Assembly (NCBI GenBank): GCA_947561715.1
Contig: OX387203.1
Span: 7,254,001-7,318,000 of the forward strand
Direction: 5' to 3'
Length of the DNA stretch: 64,000 bases
Origin: Ascidia mentula
Lineage: Eukaryota > Chordata > Ascidiacea > Phlebobranchia > Ascidiidae
The notes under the pieces were generated by a model. That model worked only from the letters and a program-made list of their open reading frames with translations, was not told where the DNA came from and did not search any database. Positions 14,001 to 27,767 of this stretch are shown here, piece by piece (positions within the stretch are counted from its first letter, which is position 1; every line of letters begins with the position of its first letter). Made by a program: the position numbers and the translations under genes.

Positions 14001-17000
14001 AGAATTGTAATACACACGGAGAACATCTTCTGTAGCAAAATTTCTATACTGGTCCGTGTACAAATCTGTCAGAAAGCTATGCTTGTCGTACACCTTGGTA
14101 ACAACAAAAAATTTCCATTTTACATGTTTTGTACTTTTCACAAATACATGTATTTGCTAACATATATTACGCTACTGTTTCGCTACTTGTCTACAGTAAT
14201 TTTATTTGAGTGGTTGCTCTCATATGCAAGTCACAAAAAAGTGTTGTTTTTTCATGCAAATATGACACATAACATATATACAATTGTACCTGTAGAACGG
14301 CATCCGGGTCAGTGCTGTGTTGCACGGTGTCAAAAATCATTTCGAATATATTGTTTTTGTTTTGTGGTAGTTTCGTACCGTATAAATTCCATGCGCATTG
14401 CGTGTTTGGTGGAATAGATTGTGGGAAGTTGTTCGTACTCACTGTTCCGTCCAAGTCGCTGGTATCAAAGCCACACTTTGTCACTGTAAACATTTATTTA
14501 CGATATGGTTTCCACGATTTTTACAGTTTAGATTCTTTTATCCTTTGTATGTCATCTCACTACTTTCCTTTCATGCTTTGGACACGCAAAAAAAGGTTTT
14601 TGAAAAGTGGGGTCGCTTTAAAAGAGATTGGATGCTGTTCCTCTATGCTATTTCGTAGATTTTTGAAGGCATAAACATTTTGAAAGAGAGAAGCTTCAAT
14701 TAAGTCAAGTCGTAATATTTGCATAACAGTCAGGCGTCGTTGCGCATAAATGAAACTTAACAACGCTAACGTTCGGTTTTACAACTTCCTGTTACTTGAT
14801 GCACATTTCTCAATCGGCGTCCACAAAGACAGGAAATGCGTAATTTCAACGGTTTCATTACGTTGCCAATTTTTTTGCTTTGTTTGCCAACATTGCAACG
14901 TCTGCCTTGTACAGTTACTGTCGCGCCGATCGGAATTAAAGTTGTACGATCACAGATTTTAGCAGAATCTGTCCCATATGATATTTTTTATAACTGGGGA
15001 TTTCAATTGATAGGAAACAATATAAAGAATTAAGAATAATACATGTCATAATATTATTTAGGCAAAGACTATTAATGATCTCGGCCTGAATCCCGCTTCA
15101 AATTCCTATTTTATTACAGGTGCGAGAAATGGCATATATTTGCTGGTAATAAATTCCACATATTCTATATGTCTAATGTTGTGTGCGCCTTACCTTGAGA
15201 ATAAATTAAACGAAAGCCGCCCATGATACCAGTGGCTGTAACTTGAACCGATGGAGAATGGACAATCATGTTGAAGGGATCGTAAGTGATATCATATCTC
15301 AAACCTCCGAATGTAGAGAATATGGGGTGAGTGATATTAGGATGGGAACTGTTTGTAAGTAGGATCTAAATGACGCAATAAAAACAGGCGTATATCAAAA
15401 CTTATGATATTCGATTTTATGAGAACAAATAATATCTCACTTCAATTGTGCCGATATACTCTTCCGCAGTAATGTTTAAAACTTGTACTTTAATGCTTTT
15501 GCTGCTGGACAGTGGTCGTATTGTCCACGTACATTGCAAGCTACCGACGTCATGTGATGGGTAGCCGGGCGTTTGTAAAATCTGTTCATTGTCAGTTGCT
15601 GTCAGATTCCTGATGCAAGCTACAAAAATTACATGTTATTTTTTTTAAGTTATAAGTTTTATAATTGTATCGTGTAGTGATTTTGATAGACATTTTTTTT
15701 CTGTTACCTTATCCTTACTATAACCCAAACTAAAATTAACTAGTCATTTTACATTTGTAATTGAAACTTGCAGTAAACTTCAGGGCTGTTGTCGCTCTGG
15801 AACCAGTTTCCATGTAGACTCGAAGGAAAGATATGTGATGATAACTCGAATTGCCGGTCACTGCTCCCATCCGCTTACTGGGATTATAAACCTTTGAACA
15901 GCGTAGGAAAGCAATTACGTAATTTTAAGAAACTTCCTTCAAACTACACTTGACGGCTCTCGAAAGTGGTGTTGTAAGCTCTAATTAACTTTTAGTTACT
16001 TTTCTTCTTAAAGATGTGCTTTAGCAGCAATATCGTATGAAATTTCGATTGAAATTCATTCTGTCTGAGCGAGGTAAAATACCATTAATCTCCGGAATAC
16101 ATATCCGAAGGATGTCTTTTCCGTCAAGGTAACTACAGGAATAAGTTAAGTAAACACGAAAAAATACGGCTTACCTCAATCAAGTCCGATGCTTTTGAAA
16201 ATTGGACATTATTTAAGAACAACTCGAAAAAATGAGATTGTTTTTGTTGTTGTTTCTCATCTGCAACCAAGTTCCAACTGCATTTAGTATTGGGTGGTGC
16301 AAAGGAAGGATAGTTTGGCGCAGAGAAACTTCCTGAGTGAAGAAACGTTCCACCACACCGATCGACTGCGAAAGTCGCGTAAATGTCAACAATTTTTTAA
16401 AAGATTTTACATTCGTTGAAAATTATCTGTGTAAATGTAAAATTTTCACTGTTAAGTGCAGCAAACATACCTTGCATATATTGAAGACGAAAGGATATAC
16501 CACGGTTAGAATAGGACTGGAACGATGGTCCTAAGTGTCTGACGATTGCCGTTCTATTGTTAATGACAAATTTTTCGTCCTTGCCCGGAGATGAGTAAGA
16601 AAAAACAGCGACGATATAAATTCCATCTAACACCTAGAAAAAATGTCACGATATTTGACAGTGAGAAATATATGTTGATTGATGTCATTATAGCTGCATT
16701 AAACAATCCACAAACACTGCATACGCTAGTTTCAATGAAGATGAGAGTATTATTAAATAAACATAAACTTAATATTCAAATTAAAGTCTTTCCAGTTTAA
16801 ACTGTTATAAGCTTCAGAACGAGACATTCTTTGTATTCATACGCGAAAAAAACACCACCGAGCATTTCGCTCCAAAATAATTCACACATTTCTGAAGTTT
16901 GGCCGTACACAAAGGCCTACATAGCCATAAAGATTTGACTGCCAACTCATTTGATTTTTTAGGAATCAATTAGCCTGTATATACCTGAATAGACGATTCC

Positions 17001-17634
17001 CAAGTTTGGGAGTGTTCAATAAAGCGCAAGTAAACGCCCTTGTTCGGGTCTATTGCTTGTATTCTCCAATCACAAGATTCCGTGTTATTGGGAAAACTAG
17101 GTGTTGTGATTTCTTGTAGTTCGGAGGTAGCATCGTACAAACCACATCCTAAAGAATAATTGATTGTTTCACAAAATCGGCAGAAGGTTCTTAAACTGTA
17201 ACTTATGTGAATACAAATGTTTTTAACCAAGTATCTTTATTAGTTTATAGTCATTTAGTGCAAGTGGTAAACACCAACCCAAACAAAAGTGTAAGTTTTG
17301 TATATGGTCTTTGACCCTATGGAAGTCAAAATTGCTATTTTAGTCTAATGTCATGCTCCACAGTTTCCAAGGACACCAAAGTTAAAGAAACTGTCGTAAC
17401 AAAAGTTCACACAAAAGTTGCAATATTTCGTCGTTATTCTGGTTGATTGCATTTTTTAAAGCAACAACATCACAAATTGCCTCAAATTAGATATTGATCA
17501 GAACAAACAAAAAAGGACACAAGTTGTTTTGTTGAATGTATACGCATTTATAGAATTACAAAAAAACTGTACATACCCGACGTTTTAGATATTCCGACGC
17601 TCATAGCGACAAAAACAACAGACCATAATGCCAT
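11052..17634 (-). CDS. Gene A2: secreted protein with eight CUB domains
   Basis: Complete 17-exon paralogue of A1 and A3, predicted 902 aa. Exons in coding order: 17634-17577, 17148-16985, 16633-16471, 16365-16175, 15891-15753, 15619-15441, 15365-15194, 14483-14290, 14093-13955, 13828-13644, 13484-13346, 13229-13045, 12808-12658, 12373-12192, 11938-11827, 11682-11513, 11237-11052. Exon 1 is a hydrophobic leader (MALWSVVFVAMSVGISKTSG); the next 16 exons encode eight CUBs, two exons each. CUB5 has an extra ECC near the end of its first half, shared by the whole family. CUB7 has an unusually short second half (112-nt exon). Exon 4 ends at a normal GT donor (GAG|gtaagc), where A1 and A4 use GC. 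No membrane anchor, so probably secreted. Function unknown; CUB domains usually bind protein or glycan partners. Confidence 0.85.
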
Positions 17635-19397
17635 ATTTCCTATGAAAGTAAGCTACGTCAGCAAGAATTTACTGGAATGTTTTTTAAACCATATTTTTAT
17701 GCCTTGTTTTAAATTGGAATATAAAACTCCTTCCTTTGACAACTGCACTGAATGTTCTGTGAATATATTGTCCCATTCTACCGGTTATCTAATTTTGTTG
17801 CGTTCGCTATGATATTTTGCAATCGCATTGAAATATGATGAAGCCTATTTCTGCTATACCACATCACGGAAATGCATGACTATATGTATGGTGTAAATCG
17901 TCAGAGTTACTGCAACAGAATGGGGAATAATTCCCAGAATCGCTTAATATTCGCCTGCTCTGCTATTTAATAACTTCATCATTTAAAAGCCGGTTGACAT
18001 GTCTGCTACACGGAGTTTGGCGCGGTGTAGCGCAAAAAAGCATCACGGCTTAGGCCGGAAGCACGTCAATGCACGAACGTCGGGCGAAAATGCCAGGACA
18101 AAAAGCTGCTTCCAAAGTATTGAATATTGTTAATATTTGCAATCCTTCTTAAACAAAGTTAGTTAGTTTTTACTTATAACACACGAAACTGTTCTATGAT
18201 AGGGTTTTGGAAGCGCAATATTCCGCATTGTTCTCGGCGTTTCCAGCGCCAGTCACAAAATCACATTTGGAACAAGGGGGCGTTCCATTATACTCATATT
18301 ATACTTTTAGCTACAAATATATTCCATTGTGCTAGATTTCCGATTCTTTTAATTAAAAAATGTAGTTCTACTCTTGTCGTTGCTAAAAGCATAAATTGTT
18401 GTAATGGTGGTTGTGAAGTGGGTACAAATCCATGTTAGCTATGACACTCGTAAGACCATGCCGAGTTATTACTTTTTTATAATGGATGCATCTGTTAATA
18501 CTTCTTTCCTGGTAACCGTTAATTCACTTCGGGTTGGGACTTATCCCAATCTAACTAAATTCTTTCCGCTGGTGTAACCTCTCCGTGTGTGTGTGTATGT
18601 ATGCCTGTCGCGGATGGGTAAAAGTAATTCAGTAATTGTCCCTCCCACCCCGTTAACTCACTGAAATCAGGCCAAGGACCACGGCCTGGTTTCCCTGCGT
18701 TTAGTCAGGTTAAGAAATCCTCGTTTCTGAGTTGGCCATCGAGGTCCGAAAACACGCCTTATGCTCCATCAGTGTCCCATCAGTTCTTTGGTTACAACTG
18801 TTCTATGATTATTCCCAACTGATTTCCAACGTTCTTCGACCGATCGTTGGTCAAACGATTTCCTTGTATCTTTTTACGATATAAACAGGGTGTATAAGTT
18901 ATTGCTTGCTGTTATAAACCTGTTCAACTACATCGTGACTGACAATACTCTAACGTTGTAATCGACTGACTAACCGCCGATGTAACTGGGATGTGTATTT
19001 GTAATGTAATGCATTACGAATAACCAATGAACAAGTCACAAACATGTATTGAACTGTTTTTTTGTTTGTACGTTTAAAACATTTCTAAACGGTGCTTAAT
19101 TTCAATGAATTTTTGTTGATAACCTTTTGCTAGACAAAACCAGATTTCAAACAGATTTGTCGGTGTTCCATTGAATCCGGATCATACTAGGTGTAATGTA
19201 ATATTTGATACAGTATGTCCATAAGTGAATTGTTCAGTTGATAATACATTTTGGCATGTAATTGTCTATACATATATGATTACATGATAAAACTACAGAA
19301 TTTGTTTGGCAAAAATGGACAAAAAATCAAATAGATTATATCCTTTACACCAACGACAGTTGTATATTCAACTTAAATATCAGTGATGGCAAAATCT
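17635..19397. other. Intergenic region between A1 and A2
   Basis: About 1.8 kb. It holds the block conserved upstream of A1-A3 (about 17900-18280) and a dispersed repeat unit (about 18480-18860) with a short gtgtgtgtgt run near 18587. Related copies of that repeat are at 10320-10600, 27430-27770 and 29760-30110. The poly(A) signal expected for A1 reads AATATA (19363-19368, minus strand). No gene seen. Confidence 0.6.
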
Positions 19398-22300
19398 CTA
19401 AACAGTATTGCGTGTTGGCCTCGGTTTGCGCTCAAATCCTAACTGGTATGAAACATCAAAGAAAATCCTCTCTTTTTTCTGGATTCTATTGTCCAGTGCA
19501 ACGAATACTTGAATCGGTTTAGAATCATGAAACACTGCCCTTTGTCCTGGTGATATGGTCGCCCACCTTCCCATTCGGTCTGTATATACCTGTCGATTAA
19601 AAGATTTATATCAGTGATTCATTACCATTGTCCAACTTTTGTTTTCCAAAAATGGCACCAATATGACTCAAATTTGAGATGTAACGCCACCACAGCGGGA
19701 AACACGCCAAAAATTATCTCATTGTATCTCAAACCCATGACAGTCTTTGAAAACATAAAAAACTAGTTGCACACTAATGTGCGTAACGTGCAGTGAAAAG
19801 CAGACCTCCAATGCCGCCGTCGCAGTCGACGTGTTAAAAACGTTCACTATCAGAATAAGCCGACCGCTTCCCATAAACTTCCACCTGCAAACAGTACGAG
19901 GTTGATTTGAAGCTGGTATTTCTCTCGACGAAAATTGCCCTTGATTTCCATAAATATCTCGTCCACATGTTGGCACTGAAATGTAACAATGAGCATTAAA
20001 CTGGAAATCGCCTGTTGCGTTTTTGTTTGGATAATTTGACAAAAACGTTTTTCCGTTGTTAACATTAAGTGCCGTAAAACATATATGCTCTAAGCGTAAG
20101 AACAAAATACAAAGCCTACCTTGCCAATAAGAAAAAGTCACTGAAACCCCTCTGAAAGATACACGGGCAGTTTGCGACTGGATAACAAAGGTTTCGTTGA
20201 GTGACTCGTCACTTCGATCCACCTCATTAATCTAAAATATGTAGATAATATCTTTCTTAATTTAGATGAAAATGACCTATTTCGAAGAGGCAAAACCTGT
20301 GGTTAAGTCGTACAGCAAGTAACTCCCTAATGGAACTTAAAACTGTTCTAAGTTGCCATTAGCAAAAGCATTTCGATTTTGTGCACAAACATGATTTGTC
20401 TTCAGTGCGACCGCCAAATATTAGTGGAAAATGTTACAACAACATAATTTGATATGTACTGAAAAGTAGGTGTATATTCCATGATCCGGCATTCGTTCAA
20501 TGTTGATGTAAATTATGTTTGATGGTTCAGCGGTGATGGTCCATTCGCAACGATCACTTGGATTTACATGCAACGCTTCTGGCATTCCAAAAGAGCTCAA
20601 AGATTGTTTCGTGGATTTTGCGCGAAATGTTCCGCCACAAACTGCAACAAAACGAATAGATTCATCCGTTGAAATATAGAAACGATTTTTCTCATGTTGT
20701 GGTTACAGTGCATTATCACAAGGCCTCGGGCAGTTTTGTTGCATTTTACAAGATACAAAACGTAACCCGAACGTAGTATTATAAATGTAAGAAATTGGAA
20801 TTAGAAATATTTGTTATATATAACATGTCATGCACTAACGGCATAATAAGGAAGGACAAATGCAAACGTCATCAAAGTTAACTTGAAATTTAAGACTAAT
20901 TGATACAAACCTTTTATATCAAACTCGCCCAAAAGTCTACTGCTGGAAAGAGAGCGGTTTGTAGTTTTATAGCTGATACGAAGAATTCCTTCCGAAGTAA
21001 ATATCTGGTCGTTGGTTGTGTTGCTCAGGAGGTTTTTGCTGTTGCCGTAATCGCCATACACCTAACAGAAGGCTTATTTCTATAATTTTTCACATAAAGA
21101 ATAAATACCTTTTTTGCGTTATTGAGTATAGTGTTAAGTCACTCGAAAAATAAAGCCCTTTGTTTCTGATCAATAAGTTTGTGGTTCAATCTTTCAGAAA
21201 CGTATACTTATTTACAAAATCACAAAGCTGTGAAGTTCTTTGAAAAATAAAATGGGTGCAGCAGTTTTCGCACAATTCTTGGATTTGCAGTATTACCACG
21301 AAAATGTCGTTCTCCTGATCGATCTGTGAAGGATTTCTTATGACAAGAGTTCGCAACCCACTTATTCCTTGTGGAGGGTAAATTGTCCATTCGCACACCA
21401 AGTTTGGTTCCGCATTTTGTGGGTAGTTAGGTGAAGAAATAATTCCCTTGGTGGAATTCGTCGAAAATCCACAACTCGTTACTAAAAAATCATAATTAGT
21501 TCAACGGTAAATGTCTCGCATGGGGCCATGCAAGTATTAACGTGTACATTTAAAGAAGATGTGTTTTCATGTTTAGTGTGTTACAGATATGCTATACCTT
21601 CTCTGTAAACAATGGAACGGCCAGGACCTTCATATTGAGACGAGTAGGCAACTTTAACAGGAAATTTGTGAGCAACGAAATCAATTGTTTGCGTACCATC
21701 ATCATAACTTCCTATTTCAGTTTGACCTTCAAAGACCTGCAATTTTTTAACGTGAAGCAGTCGGCCAACGTTACCATATAACAACAACCAATCAAAACTT
21801 GAAAATATTTTCTTTATGGTTTGAATTATTGTATGGCTGGTATTTAATGCAAAAAGTTCACAACAGCGATAGCTTGACGCTTGCTTTCTTTTGTCTTATT
21901 TGCTGTCATTCTCAGTGGGTTAAGGTTTACCTTACCTCAGTCGAACTGCAGCATTCTGCGAAATACGGATTTCCTGAAATCTTTGCTTCAATACTTTTTG
22001 ACGATGTGGAAGGATTGATTTCAAAATTGCATTCTATGTAACTTTCGGGAAGGAAAAAAGGAAAACCTGGAGTTGTGATGGTTTGAAAATTTGAAGATGA
22101 CGTAAGCACGTGTCGACATGCTGCAAAAAAGTTTTCAGATAAATGTGGGTTTGTCACATTTCAATGCAGTAAATACCTATTTTTCAATCAGGTTATTTGA
22201 CTAAAATTTGATGTATTACACAATATCTCACCACGGTATCGGTAGGTAGCCTCAAATGGTTTCCCTGAAGTCGTACCAGAATTGTAATACACACGGAGAA

Positions 22301-25300
22301 CATCTTCTGTAGCAAAATTTCTGTACTGATCCTTGTACAAATCTGCCAGAAAGCCATGCATGTCGTACACCTTGGTAACAACAAAAATGTCCATTTTTAT
22401 GTATTGTATTTTTTACAAATACAGGTTTTTGCTAACATGTATTACGCTACTGTTCCGCTACAGGTGTATAGGGACTTTTTTTGAGTGGTTGCTGTCATAT
22501 GCAAGTCACAAAAAAGTGTTGATTTTACATGCAAATATAACACGTAACATATATACAATTGTACCTGTAGAACGGCATCCGGGTCAGTGCTGTGTTGCAC
22601 GGTATCAAAAATCATTTCGAATATATTGTTTTTGTTTTGTGGTAGTTTCGTACCGTATAAATTCCATGCGCATTGCGTGTTTGGTGGAATAGATTGTGGG
22701 AAGTTGTTCGTACTCACTGTTCCGTCCAAGTCGCTGGTATCAAAACCACACTTTGTCACTGTAAACATTTAGTTACGATATGGTTTTCATGATTTTTGAA
22801 GTTCAGATGTGAGAAATGGCTCGACGCCAGTCTTTCTCAAACTATAGAATAGGTAGTGACCCAAAATTATGTCGCCTGAAAGTTTTTGGGGTTAATTGTT
22901 GCCAAAAATCACAAATTTAACATTTAAATATTGGTATTTTCTGATTCTTTTATCGTTTGTTACGTCAACTCTCTACTTGTCTTTCATGCTTTGGAAACAT
23001 AAATTTGCAAAACATGGTTTTTAAAAAGTGGGGCCGCATTAAAAAAGATTAGATGCTGTTCTTTATGCTATTTCGTAGAGTTTGAAAGGCATAAACGTAA
23101 CCTATGTCCATAGCATATTTTGATAATAGGAAGCTTGAACTAATTCAAGTCATAATATTTGAATTAGCATACAGTCAGGCGTGTTGCATTGCGCATAAAC
23201 AAAACTTGATTACGCTTACGTTCGGTTTTACAACTTCCTATTACTTAATGCACATTTCTCAGTCGGCGTCCAAAAAGACAGGAAATGCGTAATTATAACG
23301 GTTTCATTACGTTGCCAATTTTTTTGCTTTGGATTACCTCACAATTTGCCAACATTGCAACGTTTGCCTTGTAGAGTTACTGTCGCGCAGAACGGAATTA
23401 AAGTTGCACAATCCTTGGTTTTAGCAGAATCTGTCCCACGATATGCTACTTTTCAAAACCGGTGATTTCAATAAGTTAAGAAAAATAATAAAAACGATTA
23501 CGAATAATATATGCCATAATATTATTTAGCCAATGACTATTTTTGACTATCGCACGGCCTGAATCTTATTTCAAATTCATATTCCATTACAGGTGTAAGA
23601 AATGGCATACATTTCCTGGTAATAAATTCGACTCGTGCTATATGTCTATTGTTTTGTCTGCCTTACCTTGCGAATAACTTAAACGAAAGCCGCCCATGTA
23701 TCCTGTGGCTGTTACTTGAACCGATGGAGAATGGACAATCAGGTTGAAAGGGTCATAAATGAGATCATATCTCAAACCTCCAGATGTAGAGAATATGGGT
23801 TGAGGAATATTAGGATGGGAACTGTTTGCAAGTAGGATCTAAAAGAAGCAATTGAAACAGGCGCGTATATCAAAACCTATACGATATTCGATTTGCTGAG
23901 AACAAACAAAATCTCACTTTAATTGTGCTGGCGCTATACCGTTGCATAGTAACGTTCAAAACTTGTAATTTAATGCTTTTGCTGCTGGACAGTGGTCGTA
24001 TTGTCCACGTACATAGCAAGCTACCGACGTCATGTGATGGGTAGCCGGGCGTTTGTAAAATCTGTTCATTGTCAGTTGCTGTCAGATCCCTGATGCAAGC
24101 TACAAAAATGACATGTCGTTTTTTAAGTTATAAGTTTTATAATTGTATCGTGGAATGATTTTGATAGATTTTTTTTCTGTTAGCTTATCCTTACTATAAC
24201 CCAAACTGAATTTAACTACGTCATTTTACATTTGTAATTGAAACTTGCAGTAAACTTCAGGGCTGTTGTCGGTTCGGAACCAGTTTCCATGTAGACTCGT
24301 AGGAAAGAATTTTGATGATAACTCGATTTGTCGGTCACTGCTCTCATCCGTTTATTGGGATTATAAACCTTTGAACAGCATAGGAAAGTAATTTTGGCAG
24401 CATTATCGTATGAAATTCGACTGAAATTCGAGCGAGGTTAATTATCATTAATCTCCTTAATACACATCCGAAGGACTTTTATACCGCCGAGGTAACCACA
24501 GGAATAGTTAAGTCAACACAAAAAATTTAACTTGGCTTGCCTCAATAAAGTCCGATAATTTTGAAAATTGGACATTATTCAAGAATAACTCGAAAAAATG
24601 TGATTGTTTTTGTTGTTGTTTCTCGTCTGCAACCAAGTTCCAACTGCATTTAGTATTGGGTGGTGCAAAGAAAGGATAGTTTGGCGCAGAGAAAGTTCCA
24701 GAATGACGAAACGTTCCACCACACCGATCGACTGCGAAAGTACAGGAAATGTCAGCAATTTTTTATTAAAGATTTTACATAGGTTAAAAATTATTTGTGT
24801 GAATATAAAATTTCCACTGTTAAGTACAGGAAAATTACCTTGCATGTATTGAAGACGAAAGGATATTCCACGGATAGAATAGGACTCGAACGATGGTCCT
24901 AAGTGTCTGACGATTGCGGTTCTATTGTTAATGACAAATTTTTCGTCCTTGCCCGAAGATGAGTCAGGAAATTCAGCGACGATATAAATTCCATCTAACA
25001 CCTAGGAAAAATGTTATGATATTTGACAGTGAGAAATATATGTTTATGGATGTCATTAAAGCTGCATTAAACAATCCACAAACACTACATAAGCTAGTTC
25101 CAATGAAGATGAGAGTATTATTAAATGAACAAAAAATCAATATTCAAATTAAAGTCTTTCCGGTTTAAACTGTTATAAGCTTTAGGACGAGGCATTCTTT
25201 GTATTCATACGCGAAAAAACACCACCGAGCATTTCGCTCCTAAATAATTCACACATTTCTGAAGTTTTGCCGTACACAAAGGCCTACATAGCCATAAAGA

Positions 25301-26011
25301 TTTGGCTGCCAACTGATTTGAATTTTTATGAATTAATTAGACTGTGTACATACATGAACAGACGATTTCCAAGTTTGGGAGTGTTCAACAAAGTGCAAGT
25401 AAACGCCCTTGTTCGGATCTATTGCTTGTATTCTCCAATCACAAGATTCCGTGTTATTGGGGAAACTAGGTGTTGTGATTTCTTGTAGTTCCGAGGTAGC
25501 ATCGTAAAAACCGCATCCTAAAGAATAATTGATTGTTTGACAAAATCGGCAGAAGGCTGTCAAATTGTAACTTACGTGAATTCAAAGGTTTTGAACCAGG
25601 TATCTTGATTAGTTTACAGTTATTTATTGCAAGTGGTAAGTTTAACTCCAAACAAAGGTGTGTTTTGTATATGGCCTTTGACCCCACATCGGAGTCAAAA
25701 TTGCTATTTTAGTCTAATATCATGCTCCACAGTTTCGAAGGACACCAAAGTCACAGAAACTGTCGTAACAAAAGTTCACACACAAGTTGCAATATTTCGT
25801 CGTTATTCTGGTTGATTGCATTTTTTAAAGCAATAACATCACAAATTGCCTCAAATCCTTTAGTATTGATCAGAATAACCAAAAAAGGACGCAAGTTGTT
25901 TCGTTTTGTTAAATCTATATGCATTTACAGAATTACAAAAAAACTATACATACCCGTTGTTTTGGATATTCCGACGCTCATAGCGACTAAAACAACAGAC
26001 CATAATGCCAT
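19398..26011 (-). CDS. Gene A1: secreted protein with eight CUB domains
   Basis: Complete 17-exon gene, predicted 905 aa, first of the array. Exons in coding order: 26011-25954, 25517-25354, 25001-24839, 24731-24541, 24368-24230, 24099-23918, 23838-23667, 22758-22565, 22370-22232, 22120-21936, 21736-21598, 21481-21297, 21061-20911, 20641-20460, 20231-20120, 19975-19806, 19589-19398. Residues: signal peptide 1-19 (MALWSVVLVAMSVGISKTTG), CUB1 20-128, CUB2 129-238, CUB3 239-356, CUB4 357-467, CUB5 468-575, CUB6 576-687, CUB7 688-785, CUB8 786-905. Sixteen exons alternate phase 1 and phase 0 so each CUB is a 1-0-1 unit. Typical CUB strands are visible (SSPNYPQN, CEWTI, YDGIY-type starts), but the Cys3-Cys4 pair is absent. 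The donor of exon 4 is GC (GAG|gcaagc). It is divergently transcribed from receptor gene B, 6 kb away. Likely secreted; role unknown. Confidence 0.87.
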
Positions 26012-26930
26012 ATTTTCTATGACAGTAAGCTATGTCCGCAAGAATTTACTGAAAAACTTTTTAAAACATTTTTTTCTGTCTTGCTTTTTAATTTACATTA
26101 ATTTGTACTTTTCTATGGAATATAACTCCTTCCTCTGACAACTGCTCATAATTTTCTGCGTTCGCTCTGATATTTTGAAATCGTATTGAAAAATGATGAA
26201 GCCTGTTTCTCCTATACAACATCACGGAAATGCATAACAATACGTATGGTGTAAATCGTCAGTGCTACTGCAACAGAATGGGGAATAATTACCAGAATCT
26301 CCCAACTGCATCATTTAAAAGCCGATTTGACATGTCTGCTACCCTGAGTATGCAGGCACGGATTTGTGCAAAAAAGTATCACGGATTAGGCCGGAAGCAC
26401 GTCAATGCATACACGTCGGACGAATATGCCAGGACAAAACACTCTTCCGCAATCGTTGCTTCCAAAGTATTGAATATTGTTAATGTTTTGTAATCCTTCT
26501 TATACCAAGTTAATGAGTTTTTACTTATAACACACGAAACTGTTCTATGATAGGGGTGTTGGAAGCGCAATATTCCTCATTGTTCTCGACGTTTCCAGCA
26601 CCAGTCACAAAATAAAATTTGGAACAAGGCACCGTAGATGGCGATGGACCTGGTTTTCCATGTGACACTTAGTGTAGTTTTAGCTGCAAATATATTGCAT
26701 AGCTAGATTTCTGATGAATTTTTCTTTAATTAAAAATATGTAATTGTACACGAGTCGTTGTTTAAAGCAACATCTGTTGTCATGGTGGTTGTGAAGTGGG
26801 TACGAATCCTGTCCTGTCTTCTTTGCGTTGTGGGTTGGAATCTTATGTAAGGTATTCCGAGTCATTACTTTTTAGGAAAGCACATAACATCGAAACTTAT
26901 TTACGCGCTTTGGATGCCTGACCCCCATCA
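26012..26930. other. Upstream region of A1
   Basis: No gene seen. Positions about 26240-26640 match the blocks upstream of A2 and A3, making this a candidate promoter or 5' leader for the minus-strand gene A1. The block then grades into repeat DNA. Confidence 0.5.
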
Positions 26931-27001
26931 CCAGCCGTGGTGTAGAGGTTAACGCCCCGCTCTATTGATGCTCTGCACAAGAGTTCGAACCCCGGTAAAG
27001 T
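26931..27001 (+). mobile_element. tRNA-derived SINE head, copy 1
   Basis: A tRNA-like stretch with A box (tggtgtagaggttaacg, 26939-26955) and B box (gttcgaacccc, 26982-26992). Further copies lie at 27360-27430, 29270-29336 and 29690-29760 (plus) and inverted at about 28470-28545 and 30850-30925. Multiple near-identical copies and no clean cloverleaf argue for a SINE rather than a working tRNA gene. Confidence 0.65.
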
Positions 27002-27359
27002 TAGTACTCTTTTTCCGGTGAATTTAAAATATCTTTGGGTTTGGGGTGTCGTTGCGATAAAAGTACGTTTCCTTGCATGGTATGTCCAAAGTTTCGGTTT
27101 AGATACTCTGGTATTAGATTTCCAATCACAATTTTTAAAAAGAAAGAATTGATATAATACTCTTGACGTTGTTTAAAGCTGGGAATTCTTGTAATGTTGG
27201 TTGTGAAGTGGTTACGTTTCCTGTCCTGTCATCTAGAAGTTGCGGGTTGGAATCTCATGTAAGGTACGGCATTGGAAAGAGTATTCCAAGTCATTACCTT
27301 TTAGGAAAGCACATAAGATCGAAACTTATCAACGCGATTTGGATGCCTCACCCTCGTCA

Positions 27360-27430
27360 CCAGCCGTGGTGTAGAGGTTAACGCCCCCCTCTATTGATGC
27401 TCTGCACCACAGTTCGAACCCCGGTAAAGT
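27360..27430 (+). mobile_element. tRNA-derived SINE head, copy 2
   Basis: Same A-box and B-box arrangement as the copy at 26931. The downstream region contains the dispersed repeat with a 20-bp inverted pair (see 27646-27767). Confidence 0.6.
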
Positions 27431-27645
27431 TAATACTTCTTTCCCGGTAACCGTTAATTCACTTCGGGTTCGGACTTATCCCACTCTAACTAAATTCTTC
27501 CCGCTGGTGTCACCTCTCCGTGTGTGTGCCTGTCACGGATGGGTAAAAGTAATTCGGTAATTATCTCCCCCACCCCCGTTAACTCACTGAAATCAGGCTA
27601 AGGATCGCGGCCAGGTAGCCCTGCGTTTAGTCAGGCTAAGAAGTC

Positions 27646-27767
27646 CCCGCTTCTGAGTTGGCCACCGAGATCCGAAAACACACCTTATGCTCCATCAGGG
27701 AGCGCCCCACCAGGGGGCAAGTGTCCCATCAGGGGGCATAGGCAGGTGGCCAACTCAGAAGCGGGCG
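27646..27767. repeat. Inverted repeat inside the dispersed element
   Basis: cccgcttctgagttggccac near 27647 is mirrored by gtggccaactcagaagcggg near 27747, around a loop that contains several short agggggc and cagggag repeats. The same structure recurs near 29978-30100, and one arm alone is found near 10440 and 18720. Confidence 0.6.

Noticed and set aside
66..26011. Reading the left array as one giant gene with more than 26 CUB domains
   Set aside because: Each unit has its own signal-peptide exon with phase 1 donor and its own stop codon after the eighth CUB, plus a poly(A)-like signal, so separate genes fit better.
25722..26138. Plus-strand open frame antisense to A1 exon 1
   Set aside because: It is the shadow of the A1 leader exon and flanking intron; composition is not protein-like.
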